Part shown: positions 45,306-54,179 of the stretch, piece after piece | Numbering within the stretch: the first letter of the stretch is position 1 | Layout of the letters: every line of letters begins with the position of its first letter | Assembly: GCF_002302635.1 (NCBI RefSeq) | Contig: NZ_CP022387.1 | Coordinates: forward strand, 2,108,001-2,172,000 | Length of the DNA: 64,000 nucleotides | From: Capnocytophaga stomatis | GTDB lineage: Bacteria; Bacteroidota; Bacteroidia; Flavobacteriales; Flavobacteriaceae | Reading direction: 5' to 3' | Program-made: the position numbers and the translations under genes | The notes under the pieces: generated by a model | Databases searched by the model: none | What the model was told of the DNA's origin: nothing | The model's input: the letters and a program-made list of their open reading frames with translations, nothing else

Positions 45306-45731
45306 TACATAAAAGAAAGGATTTTAGAAATATCTGATTATAAATGTATTAGCAAAGAAAAATTTATTGAAAATTTTGGAATGACTTATGGAAATTTCAA
45401 AGGAAAACAGAAATTAACTTCTCTTAATTCGGATTTTTTAGATAAAATTTTATCTGAAATTCCTGAAATAAATGCTGAATGGTTGCTTACGGGCAATGGT
45501 TCAATGCTTAAAAATGAGCAAAACCAGCCATCGGCAGGACCAGTAAATGATAAGTACGTAGCTATGTTGGAGAAAAATAACGCTTCATTAGAAAAAATAA
45601 ACGCACTGCAAGAGGAAAAAATCGCCAAATTAGAAGCTGAAATACAGGCGTTAAAGTCAGCTCAAAGTGTAGCAGTCAATCAATTCAACCAACCAAGCCA
45701 AGCAAAATCGCTCGTTCAGCCACAACGTTAA
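45288..45731 (+). CDS. Prophage repressor-like protein
   Basis: 147 residues from the ATG at 45288. The N-terminal helix-turn-helix (ISYIKERILEISDYKCISKE, then FGMTYGNFKGK) and the EINAEWLLTGNGSML motif are typical of Bacteroidetes phage repressors. A coiled-coil-like stretch follows (YVAMLEKNNASLEKINALQEEKI). No LexA-like peptidase domain. The frame upstream of 45288 runs through the divergent gene and is excluded. Past the stop, the +1 frame encodes YCPACGYNSSNSGKA to 45780, so a frameshift may have removed a zinc-ribbon tail. Confidence 0.75.
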   Translation: MDKKISYIKERILEISDYKCISKEKFIENFGMTYGNFKGKQKLTSLNSDFLDKILSEIPEINAEWLLTGNGSMLKNEQNQPSAGPVNDKYVAMLEKNNASLEKINALQEEKIAKLEAEIQALKSAQSVAVNQFNQPSQAKSLVQPQR

Positions 45732-45782
45732 TTATTGCCCAGCTTGTGGGTATAATAGTTCCAATTCAGGTAAGGCGTAACC

Positions 45783-45804
45783 AAATAAAATGTACAGTTT
45801 TCGG
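45783..45804. repeat. Possible right boundary repeat of the accessory island
   Basis: Partner of 41529-41552 (AAATGTACA, one variable base, TTTT and CGG shared). It is enclosed by AAGGCGT (45772-45778) and ACGCCTT (45817-45823), which can pair. Confidence 0.35.
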
Positions 45805-45885
45805 TGCAAACGCCTTGTTATATATCAATATAAAATATAAATATTTAAAAATCAATATTTTATGTGTTTTAACTATCAAAAATAA

Positions 45886-46017
45886 TGTCGTTACACCCTG
45901 CGTTAAGGGGTTGTTTTAGCGGTTTCATAGGTTAAACGTGTCGTTACACCCTGTTTTAAGGGTTATTTTTTTCGTTTTTTTGTCCACCTAAACGTCCACC
46001 TAAACATCCACCTAATG
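45886..46017. repeat. Direct repeats in a 773-nt non-coding stretch right of the repressor
   Basis: TGTCGTTACACCCTG at 45886-45900 and 45939-45953 each continue into TTAAGGG, a repeat of about 27 bp at 53-bp spacing. The 12-mer GTCCACCTAAAC follows in tandem at 45982, 45994 and, with changes, 46006. They resemble recombinase or transposase binding sites at an element end. The stretch 45732-46504 also has a hairpin AGCCC-CAAA-GGGCT near 46111-46125. The open frame 46015-46275 is not protein-like. Confidence 0.6.
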
Positions 46018-46467
46018 CGTTTTTTTGTGTTTTTCGGGGTGGGGTGGTATCATTTTCGTGAGCCCACGCAAATGGTCTGTCGGCGGGTTTCAAAGCAGTG
46101 GTTTCAGCACATAAAAAAAGCCCCAAAGGGCTTGTTTTATAAGGGGTTTAGCTCTTTTGGGGCATATTGCCTTGTGTCAATTACGGTAGGGCTTCAATAC
46201 GGGGCTTTTTGGCTTAAAAATCTTTCGGTAGAATTACGCATAATTACGGTAGTTGCACATTTCTTTTGTCGTTGAAAATCGGGCTTTTTTGGTTGTAACT
46301 TCTTTATTTTCAAGATTTTTACAGGCTTTTTTTGTTAGTGTGGTTTTGTACTTTTTATATTACTGCCCATATAAGTTGTTTATTTTCTTGGTGGATTTGA
46401 GGGTTATATGAGTTAAATGCGGCTCGTGAATATATTTTGACTTTCTTTTTGATTTTTAAACATTCTG

Positions 46468-46500
46468 TTTGAAAGAAAATTTAACTTTTGCTTACCTTTG
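46468..46500 (+). promoter_or_regulatory. recR promoter, very close to the start codon
   Basis: TTTG (46468-46471), 21 nt, TACCTTTG (46493-46500). The recR ATG begins at 46505, so the mRNA is likely leaderless or nearly so. Confidence 0.6.
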
Positions 46501-46504
46501 CACA

Positions 46505-47122
46505 ATGGAATTTTCGTCAAAACTTTTAGAAAATGCAGTTTATGAAATTGCACAATTGCCCGGTATTGGGAAGCGAACTGCATTACGTCTTGCATTACAT
46601 CTGTTAAAACAACCTGAAGAACAATCTGTTAGAATGGCAAATGCGATACTAAATTTGCGTACAAACATTCAGTATTGTAATAATTGTCATAATATTTCAG
46701 ATGTTGATATTTGTGAAATTTGTAGCAATCCCAGCAGAAATACAGGAGTTATTTGCGTAGTGGAGGACTTTCGTGATGTGATGGCTATTGAAAATACAGG
46801 GCAGTTTTTTGGTCAGTATCACGTTTTGGGAGGGAAGATTTCTCCCATTGATGGAGTAGGTCCTTCAAATTTGAATATCAGTTCTTTAGTGAAAAAAGTA
46901 GAGGAAGGCAATGTAAAAGAACTCATCTTTGCACTGAGCAATACGATGGAAGGAGATACGACAAACTTCTACATTTTCAGGCAAATAGAACGATACGATA
47001 TCACTGTTTCAACCATAGCAAGAGGTATTTCGGTGGGTGGTGAATTGGAATATGCCGATGAAGTTACTTTGGGAAGAAGCATCACGCAAAGAGTCCCTTT
47101 TGAGCACTCTTTAAAAAGTTGA
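46505..47122 (+). CDS. recR: Recombination protein RecR
   Basis: 205 residues. Helix-hairpin-helix [17 protein letters not shown], zinc finger with CNNCHN and CEIC, then a Toprim domain ([19 protein letters not shown]) and [15 protein letters not shown]. RecR loads RecA with RecFO on gapped DNA. The start is the ATG at 46505; the longer frame begins upstream of the promoter. Confidence 0.97.
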   Translation: MEFSSKLLENAVYEIAQLPGIGKRTALRLALHLLKQPEEQSVRMANAILNLRTNIQYCNNCHNISDVDICEICSNPSRNTGVICVVEDFRDVMAIENTGQFFGQYHVLGGKISPIDGVGPSNLNISSLVKKVEEGNVKELIFALSNTMEGDTTNFYIFRQIERYDITVSTIARGISVGGELEYADEVTLGRSITQRVPFEHSLKS

Positions 47123-47280
47123 AAATGAAAAAGTCAATTTCCAAAAATAAAAATTTTAGTATTATTTAATGCTCAAAAATATTTAATTTGAATTTTTTTT
47201 GTATCTTTGGGCATATTTTGTGTATATTTTTAAAAACCGATTGGTGTAAGAGCTAATCTCTAAATAACTACAATTAAGAA

Positions 47281-48591
47281 ATGGCTAAATACGAATTAAG
47301 ATTACCCAAAATGGGGGAAAGTGTTGCAGAGGCAACCGTTACGAATTGGTTAAAAAAAGTAGGAGAAACTATTGAGGCAGAGGAAGGAGTTGTTGAAGTT
47401 TCTACAGATAAGGTAGATACGGAGGTAATTTCGGAAGTCTCAGGAGTGCTTGTTGAGATTTGTATTCAAGTTGACCAAGTGGTAAAAGTTGGTGAAGTTA
47501 TGGCTATTCTTGAAACAGAAGCGGTTCAAGATGCAAAGCAAGAAGCAAAAACTGAAACTACAGCAAAAGCAATAGAAAAAGAAATTGCTGAAATAAAGGA
47601 AACAACACTGCAAAATGCTGAATCTTCAAAAGTTCAGTGCTCAAATACAGAACGTTTCTATTCTCCTCTGGTAAAAAGTATCGCTAAAAGAGAAGGAATT
47701 TCGTTGCAGGAATTGGATAAAATTAAAGGAACCGGAGTAGATAATCGGGTTACAAAACAAGATATGCTTGATTATTTGGAAAACAGAGCAAGTGCTCCAT
47801 CTGAATTGACACAAAAGGTGGTTCAAGTTCCTCTTCTTCAACCTGAAATTTCTGCCGAAAGAAAAGCCGAATTAATAGGAAAAGGCGATGAACTGATTGA
47901 AATGTCACGAATGGGCAAACTCATCGCGGAACATATGACACGTAGTAAGCATACTTCACCTCACGTTCAGAGTTTTATTGAGGTTGATATGACTCGAGTT
48001 TGGCATTGGCGTAACAAAGCAAAAAAAGCTTTTGAGGCACGTGAAGGAGAAAAATTCACGTTCACACCTATATTTATGGAAGCAGTTGCCAAGGCATTGC
48101 TCGCATTTCCGATGATGAACATATCAGTTGAAGGAACAACTATCATCAAAAAGAAAAGCATAAATATTGGTATGGCCACGGCTTTGCCTGACGGAAACCT
48201 TATCGTTCCTGTAATCAAAAATGCCGACCAGCTAAGCTTGAGAGGTATGGCGAAGATAGTCAATGACTTAGCATCGCGTGCCAGAGCGGGTCAATTGTCT
48301 CCTGATGATATAACAGACGGAACTTACACAGTTACAAATATCGGTTCATTCGGGACTTTGTTCGGCACTCCGATTATCAATCAGCCACAAGTAGGAATTT
48401 TGGCTGTTGGTGCAATCCAAAAAGTTCCAGCCGTTGTTGAAACTCCCGAAGGTGACGTGATAGGAATCCGTTACAAAATGATGCTGTCTCATAGCTATGA
48501 CCATCGTGTTGTAAATGGTGCTTTAGGAGGAATGTTTGTACAGTTTGTGGCGAAATATCTTGAAAATTGGGATGTAAACAGAGAATTATAA
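47281..48591 (+). CDS. 2-oxoacid dehydrogenase E2 component (dihydrolipoamide acyltransferase)
   Basis: 436 residues. Lipoyl domain with the attachment Lys in VSTDKVDTEV, an Ala/Glu/Lys-rich linker, the E3-binding domain (PLVKSIAKREGISLQELDKIKGTG, in parts), then the acyltransferase core. The catalytic His408 is in YDHRVVNGALGG, but the usual Asp of HRxxDG is Asn412. The core transfers acyl groups to CoA. The type (pyruvate, branched-chain or 2-oxoglutarate) is not certain; the lipoyl region resembles the branched-chain class. E1 and E3 are not nearby. TATCTTTG at 47202-47209 may be its promoter. Confidence 0.92.
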   Translation: MAKYELRLPKMGESVAEATVTNWLKKVGETIEAEEGVVEVSTDKVDTEVISEVSGVLVEICIQVDQVVKVGEVMAILETEAVQDAKQEAKTETTAKAIEKEIAEIKETTLQNAESSKVQCSNTERFYSPLVKSIAKREGISLQELDKIKGTGVDNRVTKQDMLDYLENRASAPSELTQKVVQVPLLQPEISAERKAELIGKGDELIEMSRMGKLIAEHMTRSKHTSPHVQSFIEVDMTRVWHWRNKAKKAFEAREGEKFTFTPIFMEAVAKALLAFPMMNISVEGTTIIKKKSINIGMATALPDGNLIVPVIKNADQLSLRGMAKIVNDLASRARAGQLSPDDITDGTYTVTNIGSFGTLFGTPIINQPQVGILAVGAIQKVPAVVETPEGDVIGIRYKMMLSHSYDHRVVNGALGGMFVQFVAKYLENWDVNREL

Positions 48592-48705
48592 TCATTCTAA
48601 ATTTCCGAGTTTATTGCACTTTTACACCTCAAGATACAATCATTATATTTAAAAAATAACGTATCTTTGCCCCCATAATTAAAAAAACGAGAAAACTATA
48701 GATTT

Positions 48706-49059
48706 ATGGCGATAAAGATTACTGATGATTGTATAAATTGTGGTGCCTGCGAGCCTGAATGTCCTAATAATGCTATTTATGAAGGAGCAGATGATTGGCG
48801 TTATAGCGACGGAACGGCTTTGAAAGGAGAGATAGTTTTGCCCAATGGAAAGCAGTTGAACGCAGATGAAGTACAAGAGCCTGTTAGCGATGATTTTTAT
48901 TTTATCGTAACTGACAAATGTACGGAGTGTATAGGATTTCACGAAGAGCCACAGTGTGCGGCTGTTTGTCCAGTGGATTGTTGCATTCCCGATGAAGACA
49001 ATCAAGAAACAACGGAAGAACTTGAGGCAAAGAAAAAATTCTTGCATAACGAGGAATAA
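48706..49059 (+). CDS. 4Fe-4S ferredoxin, two-cluster type
   Basis: 117 residues. First cluster set Cys9, Cys12, Cys15 and Cys19 (CINCGACEPEC). The second set is in DKCTECIGFHEEPQCAAVCP, with an eight-residue gap between the second and third Cys. A 40-residue acidic insert lies between the sets. This is the YfhL-like/bacterial 8Fe form that carries electrons for oxidoreductases. TATCTTTG at 48662-48669 lies 36 nt upstream. Single gene ended by a strong terminator. Confidence 0.93.
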   Translation: MAIKITDDCINCGACEPECPNNAIYEGADDWRYSDGTALKGEIVLPNGKQLNADEVQEPVSDDFYFIVTDKCTECIGFHEEPQCAAVCPVDCCIPDEDNQETTEELEAKKKFLHNEE

Positions 49060-49080
49060 AAGTGGGAAACAAAATAAAAA

Positions 49081-49119
49081 AACCTCCAATTTTTGAAATT
49101 CAAAGGTTGGAGGTTTTGC
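49081..49119 (+). terminator. Intrinsic terminator of the ferredoxin gene
   Basis: AACCTCCAA (49081-49089) pairs with TTGGAGGTT (49107-49115), followed by T residues. Confidence 0.8.
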
Positions 49120-49163
49120 TTGTTAATGAGTGATTATTTTTAGAAGTGTGATATCAAAAAAAA

Positions 49164-49193
49164 TTGCTTTCCGAAAAATAAATTATATCTTTG
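49164..49193 (+). promoter_or_regulatory. Promoter for the AlbA_2 gene
   Basis: TTG (49164-49166), exactly 19 nt, TATCTTTG (49186-49193), 54 nt before the ATG. Confidence 0.65.
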
Positions 49194-49247
49194 TGATGCA
49201 AAATCAACTGATTTCGAAGCGAAATTAATAAAATAATTCTCGAACTA

Positions 49248-50387
49248 ATGGTCAATAAACGTTTGTTAATAAAGAATTTGTTAGGGCATAGTGATGAAAA
49301 TAGTTTCTATGACCGAAAGCGTTTTATTGACCTAAACAGCCGAGAAGGAAAAGCAAAGTTTTTGAAGATAATTTGTGCTTTGGCAAATTCTAATCCGTAT
49401 AATAAAGCATTCATTATCATAGGAGTAGAAGATGAGTCACGTGAAATAGTGGGGGTGGATTTTTTTGATGATAGTCGCATTCAAAATTTGATTAATTCCT
49501 ATTTACACAACGCCCCTTCAATCACTTACGAAAATATTATTTTCCCCGATTTGCCAAATGACAAAGTGGTAGGATTGGTGACTGTTACCTCATCACAGAA
49601 AATTTGCTCTCTTTCCAAAGGCATATGGAAATACTCAAAAGACACGATTTTTAAAAGAGAAGGAAGCAATAGCAAAATACAAAATGTTGATTTTGAGCTG
49701 AAAGACTCTAATTCTGAGATAGTTCAGCAAATTGAAAAAACATCAAGCAATAACATTCAACACACTTTAGACGGAGTAATTAATTTCATAAATCATCGCC
49801 ATAAAGATTTAGAATCACATTATCAGGTTTTTAGAGAACAATTTGTACTTTGTTGGGCAGGGAAACCTAAACTTGTCAATGGGAAAAAGATGTATTCTAG
49901 AGTTGATATTGAGCTTATTAATGAGCAAGTTCGTCTGTTTTTTTCTAATCTTGATAAAGTTGAAATTCGCGTTGAAGAAAATACGTTTTCTATAATAGAA
50001 TATATTCAGTTAGGTATTGAAAATCAGAAGGATTATCATCCTCTGGAGATTGTTCAAATTGATTTTTCAAATAACGGAACTTATAAAATAGAACAGGAAC
50101 TCATTTTTTCGCCACCCATTTATGACGAGAAGAAAATATGCGATGTATGGAGTAAAAACCGAGCTATTTTAGAGAAGATAATTAATGATAACCCTCTGAC
50201 GGAAGAGGAATTAAAAGAAATTCCAACGCTGCCTTCAATATGTTTGGAATGTTATTTGAACGGGCATTTGGAGGTGAAAGAATTTTTGGAAGAAGTACGA
50301 CCGAAATTAAAAGAGATTGACAGAGAGGCATATAGCTCACTGAAAGAAACATTAAGAATATTACGAAAATTAAAATACAATCGTTGA
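49248..50387 (+). CDS. AlbA_2/Schlafen-domain putative DNA-binding protein
   Basis: 379 residues. The N-terminal 150 or so form the AlbA_2 (Schlafen-like) domain: FIDLNSREGKAKFLKIICALANS, in parts, then AFIIIGVEDESREIVGVDFF. A beta-rich middle and a helical C-terminus (SICLECYLNGHLEVKEFL) follow. These proteins are listed as ATP-binding or transcriptional regulators; the real activity is unknown. The stop overlaps the start of the phosphoesterase gene (TGATG), which suggests a functional pair. Confidence 0.75.
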   Translation: MVNKRLLIKNLLGHSDENSFYDRKRFIDLNSREGKAKFLKIICALANSNPYNKAFIIIGVEDESREIVGVDFFDDSRIQNLINSYLHNAPSITYENIIFPDLPNDKVVGLVTVTSSQKICSLSKGIWKYSKDTIFKREGSNSKIQNVDFELKDSNSEIVQQIEKTSSNNIQHTLDGVINFINHRHKDLESHYQVFREQFVLCWAGKPKLVNGKKMYSRVDIELINEQVRLFFSNLDKVEIRVEENTFSIIEYIQLGIENQKDYHPLEIVQIDFSNNGTYKIEQELIFSPPIYDEKKICDVWSKNRAILEKIINDNPLTEEELKEIPTLPSICLECYLNGHLEVKEFLEEVRPKLKEIDREAYSSLKETLRILRKLKYNR

Positions 50388-51133
50388 TGAAGAAACCAGC
50401 TGCTAACTCCCGACGAACTTTAGTTGTCGGAGATATTCACGGGGCTTACAAGGCTCTGGTTCAGGTACTTGAAAGAGTGAAAATAAGAAAAAATGACTTT
50501 TTCATATTTTTAGGAGACTATTCGGATGGTTGGAGCCAAACTCCTGAGGTACTTGACTTCTTGTTACAATTCAAAAGGCATTATAATTGCTTGTTTATCA
50601 GGGGAAATCACGATGCTCTTTGTCTTGAATTTTTGCAAGGAGCTTCAATGGAAAAGATGTGGTATTATCACGGAGGAGATGCTACGGAGAAAGCCTACCA
50701 AAATATTTCGGATGAAGTAAAGCAAAGGCATATCAAGTTTCTTTCGGATTTAGAAAATTATTATTTGGACAGTAAAAATCGGTTATTCGTTCACGCAGGA
50801 TTTACCAATCTCAGAGGGGTTGATTTTGAGTACTTTCCTGAAATGTTCTATTGGGACAGAACTCTTTGGGAATTAGCGACATCGGTGAAAACTTCGCCCG
50901 AAGATAGCAAATACCCCAGTCGCTTGTTGCTATATTCGGAAACATTCATAGGGCATACGCCAACAACTCGCTCAGGAACTGATAAACCGATGACAGCCAA
51001 TAATGTATGGAACGTGGATACAGGAGCTGCATTCAAAGGAAGAATTTCAATTATGGATATTGATACCAAAGAATATTGGCAAAGCGACCCTGTTTTTGAA
51101 CTTTATCCAGATGAAAAGGGAAGAAATAAGTAA
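50387..51133 (+). CDS. Metallophosphoesterase, serine/threonine-phosphatase type
   Basis: 248 residues from the ATG at 50387. Metal-binding motifs GDIHG, FLGDYSDGW, FIRGNHDALC and a later His in FVHAGFTN and IGHTPTT: the calcineurin-like order found in bacteriophage-lambda-type protein phosphatases and diadenosine tetraphosphatases. It shares one base with the preceding stop, so translation is coupled. Confidence 0.9.
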   Translation: MKKPAANSRRTLVVGDIHGAYKALVQVLERVKIRKNDFFIFLGDYSDGWSQTPEVLDFLLQFKRHYNCLFIRGNHDALCLEFLQGASMEKMWYYHGGDATEKAYQNISDEVKQRHIKFLSDLENYYLDSKNRLFVHAGFTNLRGVDFEYFPEMFYWDRTLWELATSVKTSPEDSKYPSRLLLYSETFIGHTPTTRSGTDKPMTANNVWNVDTGAAFKGRISIMDIDTKEYWQSDPVFELYPDEKGRNK

Positions 51134-51157
51134 TGATTTGCTAATTACTCAAAGTTT

Positions 51158-52588
51158 TTACCTGAAATCATCTTCTTGAAAATTAATCAAATATACTTTT
51201 TGAACGGCACGGGTTAGTGAGGTATAAAGCCAACGTAGGTAGCTTTCATCAATTCCGTTTGGGAGGTAAGGTTTCTCAATGAAAACAACGTCCCACTGTC
51301 CTCCTTGGCTTTTATGACAGGTGATAGCGTACGAAAATTTGACTTGTAAAGCATTGAAAAAAGGATTTTCTTTAACTTTTAAGTACTTTTTGTATGCGGA
51401 AGTTTCTTCTTCATAATCAAGTAAAACTTCTTCATAAAGGCGATTACTTTCCTGATAGGTAAGTGACGGATTTTCAGATTCAAGAGTATCTAAGAGAAGA
51501 ACCGTGTCAAACGGAGGATGATTCGGGTAATCAACAAGTTGTACTTTGGCTTCAGCAAACCGAAATCCATATAATTCCCGAAAAGCATAGATTTGAAGAA
51601 CCTCCAGAGTGTCGCCATTGGCAATGAAACTTACTTCAGGTGAATCCTTTAGCCAGTAATAATTATTTTTCACAACCATAAGCAAATCTCCTGCGGAAAG
51701 GTCGTTTTCGTTATCCAAAATTACCCTTCGGATTTGCTTGTTGTAAAGCACAGCTCTTTTATTCGAGCGGACAATAATTGCAGTCTGTTCCGAGCCATAA
51801 TAGGAATATGAATTTTCTATAGCTTCCTGAATTTCAGTTCCTTCGGTTAGCCGAACAATATCTTTGAAGTTTTTGATATTGAATTTGAAATTTTTTTGGA
51901 AGGAAAAATTAAAAAGAAGCTCTCTGATTTTTGTGGCATTGTATAAAATTCCGGATTTCTTTTCTTGTCTAACAACCTCATTAAGCTCAATATGAGATAC
52001 TTCCTTATTGTATCGAACCTCCAAATTTCGAATATCCAACGCAGGGCTGTAATCGGAGTTAACAGGCGGTAACTGAGCAGAATCTCCCATCAATAATAGT
52101 TTACAGCCTTTTCCGGAATAGACATACGTTATGAGATTATCCAAAAGAGAATTCTGTTCAAAGGAATGTTCGCTGCTATCCGCAATCATTGAGGCTTCAT
52201 CTACAATAAATAAGGTATTTCTGAATTTATTGACTTTCAGCGTAAAAGAAAATTCGCCTCCATTTGTTTTCGGAAAATAAATGTGCTTATGAATGGTGAA
52301 AGCTTGTTGTTTTGCAAGATTGGACATTACCTTCGAGGCTCGCCCGGTAGGTGCAAGAAGAACGGCTTTATGCCCGATTGAAGGCAAGTTTTGTATCAAA
52401 CAATTGATAATCGAAGTTTTTCCTGTTCCTGCAAATCCTTTGAGCAAAAATAGTTTTTCGGAAGAATTTTCACTTAATAAAAATTCACTAAGAAGTTGCA
52501 AAGCAATGTTTTGAGATGCCGTGGGAGTATGAGGAAAGACCTTTAAAAGTCCGTTGAAAAAGGTATTTTTATCCATTGATGAATCCAT
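51158..52588 (-). CDS. RecD-like superfamily 1 DNA helicase
   Basis: 476 residues. Walker A GFAGTGKTSI, motif Ia LLAPTGRASKVM, Walker B FIVDEASMI, motif III LLMGDSAQLPPV, motif IV-V near IIVRSNKRAV, and motif VI in YTSLTRAVQKVYLI with YAITCHKSQGGQWD before it. This is the short RecD2-like form without RecBC, probably for DNA repair or replication restart. The start may be the ATG at 52588 or at 52576. A minus-strand TATTTTTG (52597-52604) is only a few bases before the first, so the second may fit better. Confidence 0.9.
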   Translation of the reverse strand: MDSSMDKNTFFNGLLKVFPHTPTASQNIALQLLSEFLLSENSSEKLFLLKGFAGTGKTSIINCLIQNLPSIGHKAVLLAPTGRASKVMSNLAKQQAFTIHKHIYFPKTNGGEFSFTLKVNKFRNTLFIVDEASMIADSSEHSFEQNSLLDNLITYVYSGKGCKLLLMGDSAQLPPVNSDYSPALDIRNLEVRYNKEVSHIELNEVVRQEKKSGILYNATKIRELLFNFSFQKNFKFNIKNFKDIVRLTEGTEIQEAIENSYSYYGSEQTAIIVRSNKRAVLYNKQIRRVILDNENDLSAGDLLMVVKNNYYWLKDSPEVSFIANGDTLEVLQIYAFRELYGFRFAEAKVQLVDYPNHPPFDTVLLLDTLESENPSLTYQESNRLYEEVLLDYEEETSAYKKYLKVKENPFFNALQVKFSYAITCHKSQGGQWDVVFIEKPYLPNGIDESYLRWLYTSLTRAVQKVYLINFQEDDFR

Positions 52589-52690
52589 AGAGATGCCAAA
52601 AATATAATTTTTTTTGTCAAAAAGCTTTTTTGAATAAAAAAAAATTGTAGCTTTGCAGTAAACCAGTCAAGAAAAAAATATTTTTAAAAG

Positions 52691-53347
52691 ATGAAAAAAA
52701 TTTTACAAATTGCGCTTTGGGCTGTGGGCTTATTTTTTTGCTTTATGATTTATAAATCAGTCACCGGTCCTATTGAATTTAACAAAATTAAAACGGAACG
52801 TTACACGGCGGTAATCGGTAAGTTAAAAGATATTCGAGATGCTCAGGAGGCACATCGGGTTGTAACAGGAAAATATGCAAATAGTTTTGATGACTTAACT
52901 AAGTTTATTGAAACTGAAAAGTTTACAATCACGTCTCAGCGTGATACGAGCTGGACGGAATATGATAAAACATTTAAAATTGATGTTTTAAAACAAGGAG
53001 TTGTGGTTGATACTTTGGGACATATATCAGTTAAAGATTCTTTGTTCAAAAATTCTGATCGTTATAAAAATCTTAGATACGTTCCTTTTGCTGAAAATCC
53101 AAAAGAAGAATTCGTGATGAAGACTGCTTCTCTTGACAAAAATGGATATTCAGCTTCTGTTTTTGAAGTTTCTGTGCCTAAAGCTAAAGTACTTTGGGGG
53201 CTTGACAAAAATGAGGTAGAAAAAGAAGTTGCAAAAAATTCAGTAGAAGATGTTAAAGGTGCGGATATCAAAGTAGGTTCTTTGGAAGAACTAAGTACAA
53301 ATGGTAACTGGCCTACGTCATACGATGCAAAGACAGCAAGAAAATAA
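52691..53347 (+). CDS. Conserved membrane-anchored hypothetical protein
   Basis: 218 residues. One N-terminal membrane helix (ILQIALWAVGLFFCFMIYKS) and a soluble domain that begins with a long helix (YTAVIGKLKDIRDAQEAHRV) followed by TGKYANSFDDL, a form that recalls pseudopilin-like proteins. The C-terminal part is beta-rich. Function unknown; members occur next to DUF3822 genes in Flavobacteriaceae. It overlaps the next gene by 23 nt. Confidence 0.78.
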   Translation: MKKILQIALWAVGLFFCFMIYKSVTGPIEFNKIKTERYTAVIGKLKDIRDAQEAHRVVTGKYANSFDDLTKFIETEKFTITSQRDTSWTEYDKTFKIDVLKQGVVVDTLGHISVKDSLFKNSDRYKNLRYVPFAENPKEEFVMKTASLDKNGYSASVFEVSVPKAKVLWGLDKNEVEKEVAKNSVEDVKGADIKVGSLEELSTNGNWPTSYDAKTARK

Positions 53348-54164
53348 TATATTTAGAACTTATTTCAAGGAATTGTCCATTCAAATTAACTTGGATGGAC
53401 TTTCTTTTTGTGTCTTCAATCCTGTGTTAAATTACGTTGAATCTATCTATAATTTCCCAATAAATTTCAACTACAAAAATAGGCAGGAAATTGAACGGGA
53501 GATTCATACCATATTGGATTCTGAGGAGGATTTACGTCAGGACTTCAATAATATAAAAGTGTTTCATAACACGCCAATATTTACTTTCATTCCGCAGGCT
53601 CTTTTTATGGGCAAGAAAGAAGCAATAGAATATTTGAAATACAGTATTGATGTTTCTTCGCTAAAAGAAAATTTTGTTGATTACGACAGAATTATTCCCA
53701 TTGAAACGGTAAACGTTTTTGTTCCGGATATTTTTATAAATAATATTTTAATTGAGTATTACGGAACATTTGAATATCAGCATTTTGCCTCTTCATTACT
53801 ACGGATGCTTCTGAAACATTACGCTTCACACGCTTACGAAATTATGTATGTGTATGCGGAGCAAAGTTCGTTTTACTTTGTAGTTTTCAGAGATAAAAAA
53901 CTGTATTATTTCAATCGATTTGAATATCAAACGATGGACGATTTTCTCTATTTTATTCTTTTTTCGGTTGAGCAGCTGAACATAAATACGGAAAGAGTGC
54001 CGTTGTACTTCATAGGAGATATGAACATAAATTCCTTAATGAGTGACCGAATTAAGAAGTATATAAAGTATATTTACCTGATGAAGCACAACAAAAACTA
54101 TTACTCTGAAGGAATGGACGAGGGCTTAATTCACAAAAATTTTGTACTTACACAATCTTTTTAA
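53325..54164 (+). CDS. DUF3822 family protein
   Basis: 279 residues from the ATG at 53325. It resembles DUF3822, a Bacteroidetes family with an actin/HSP70-like fold whose role is unknown. Typical features: LSIQINLDGLSFCVFN at the start and YYFNRFEYQTMDDFLYFILF in the second half. Cytosolic. The gene starts inside the previous gene, so translation is probably coupled. Confidence 0.8.
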   Translation: MQRQQENNIFRTYFKELSIQINLDGLSFCVFNPVLNYVESIYNFPINFNYKNRQEIEREIHTILDSEEDLRQDFNNIKVFHNTPIFTFIPQALFMGKKEAIEYLKYSIDVSSLKENFVDYDRIIPIETVNVFVPDIFINNILIEYYGTFEYQHFASSLLRMLLKHYASHAYEIMYVYAEQSSFYFVVFRDKKLYYFNRFEYQTMDDFLYFILFSVEQLNINTERVPLYFIGDMNINSLMSDRIKKYIKYIYLMKHNKNYYSEGMDEGLIHKNFVLTQSF

Positions 54165-54179
54165 AGAATAAATCCGCAA

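Noticed and set aside
46015-46275. 86-codon open frame right of the phage island
   Set aside because: It spans a hairpin and repeats, has an unusual Trp/Cys/Phe-rich composition, and no promoter or family.
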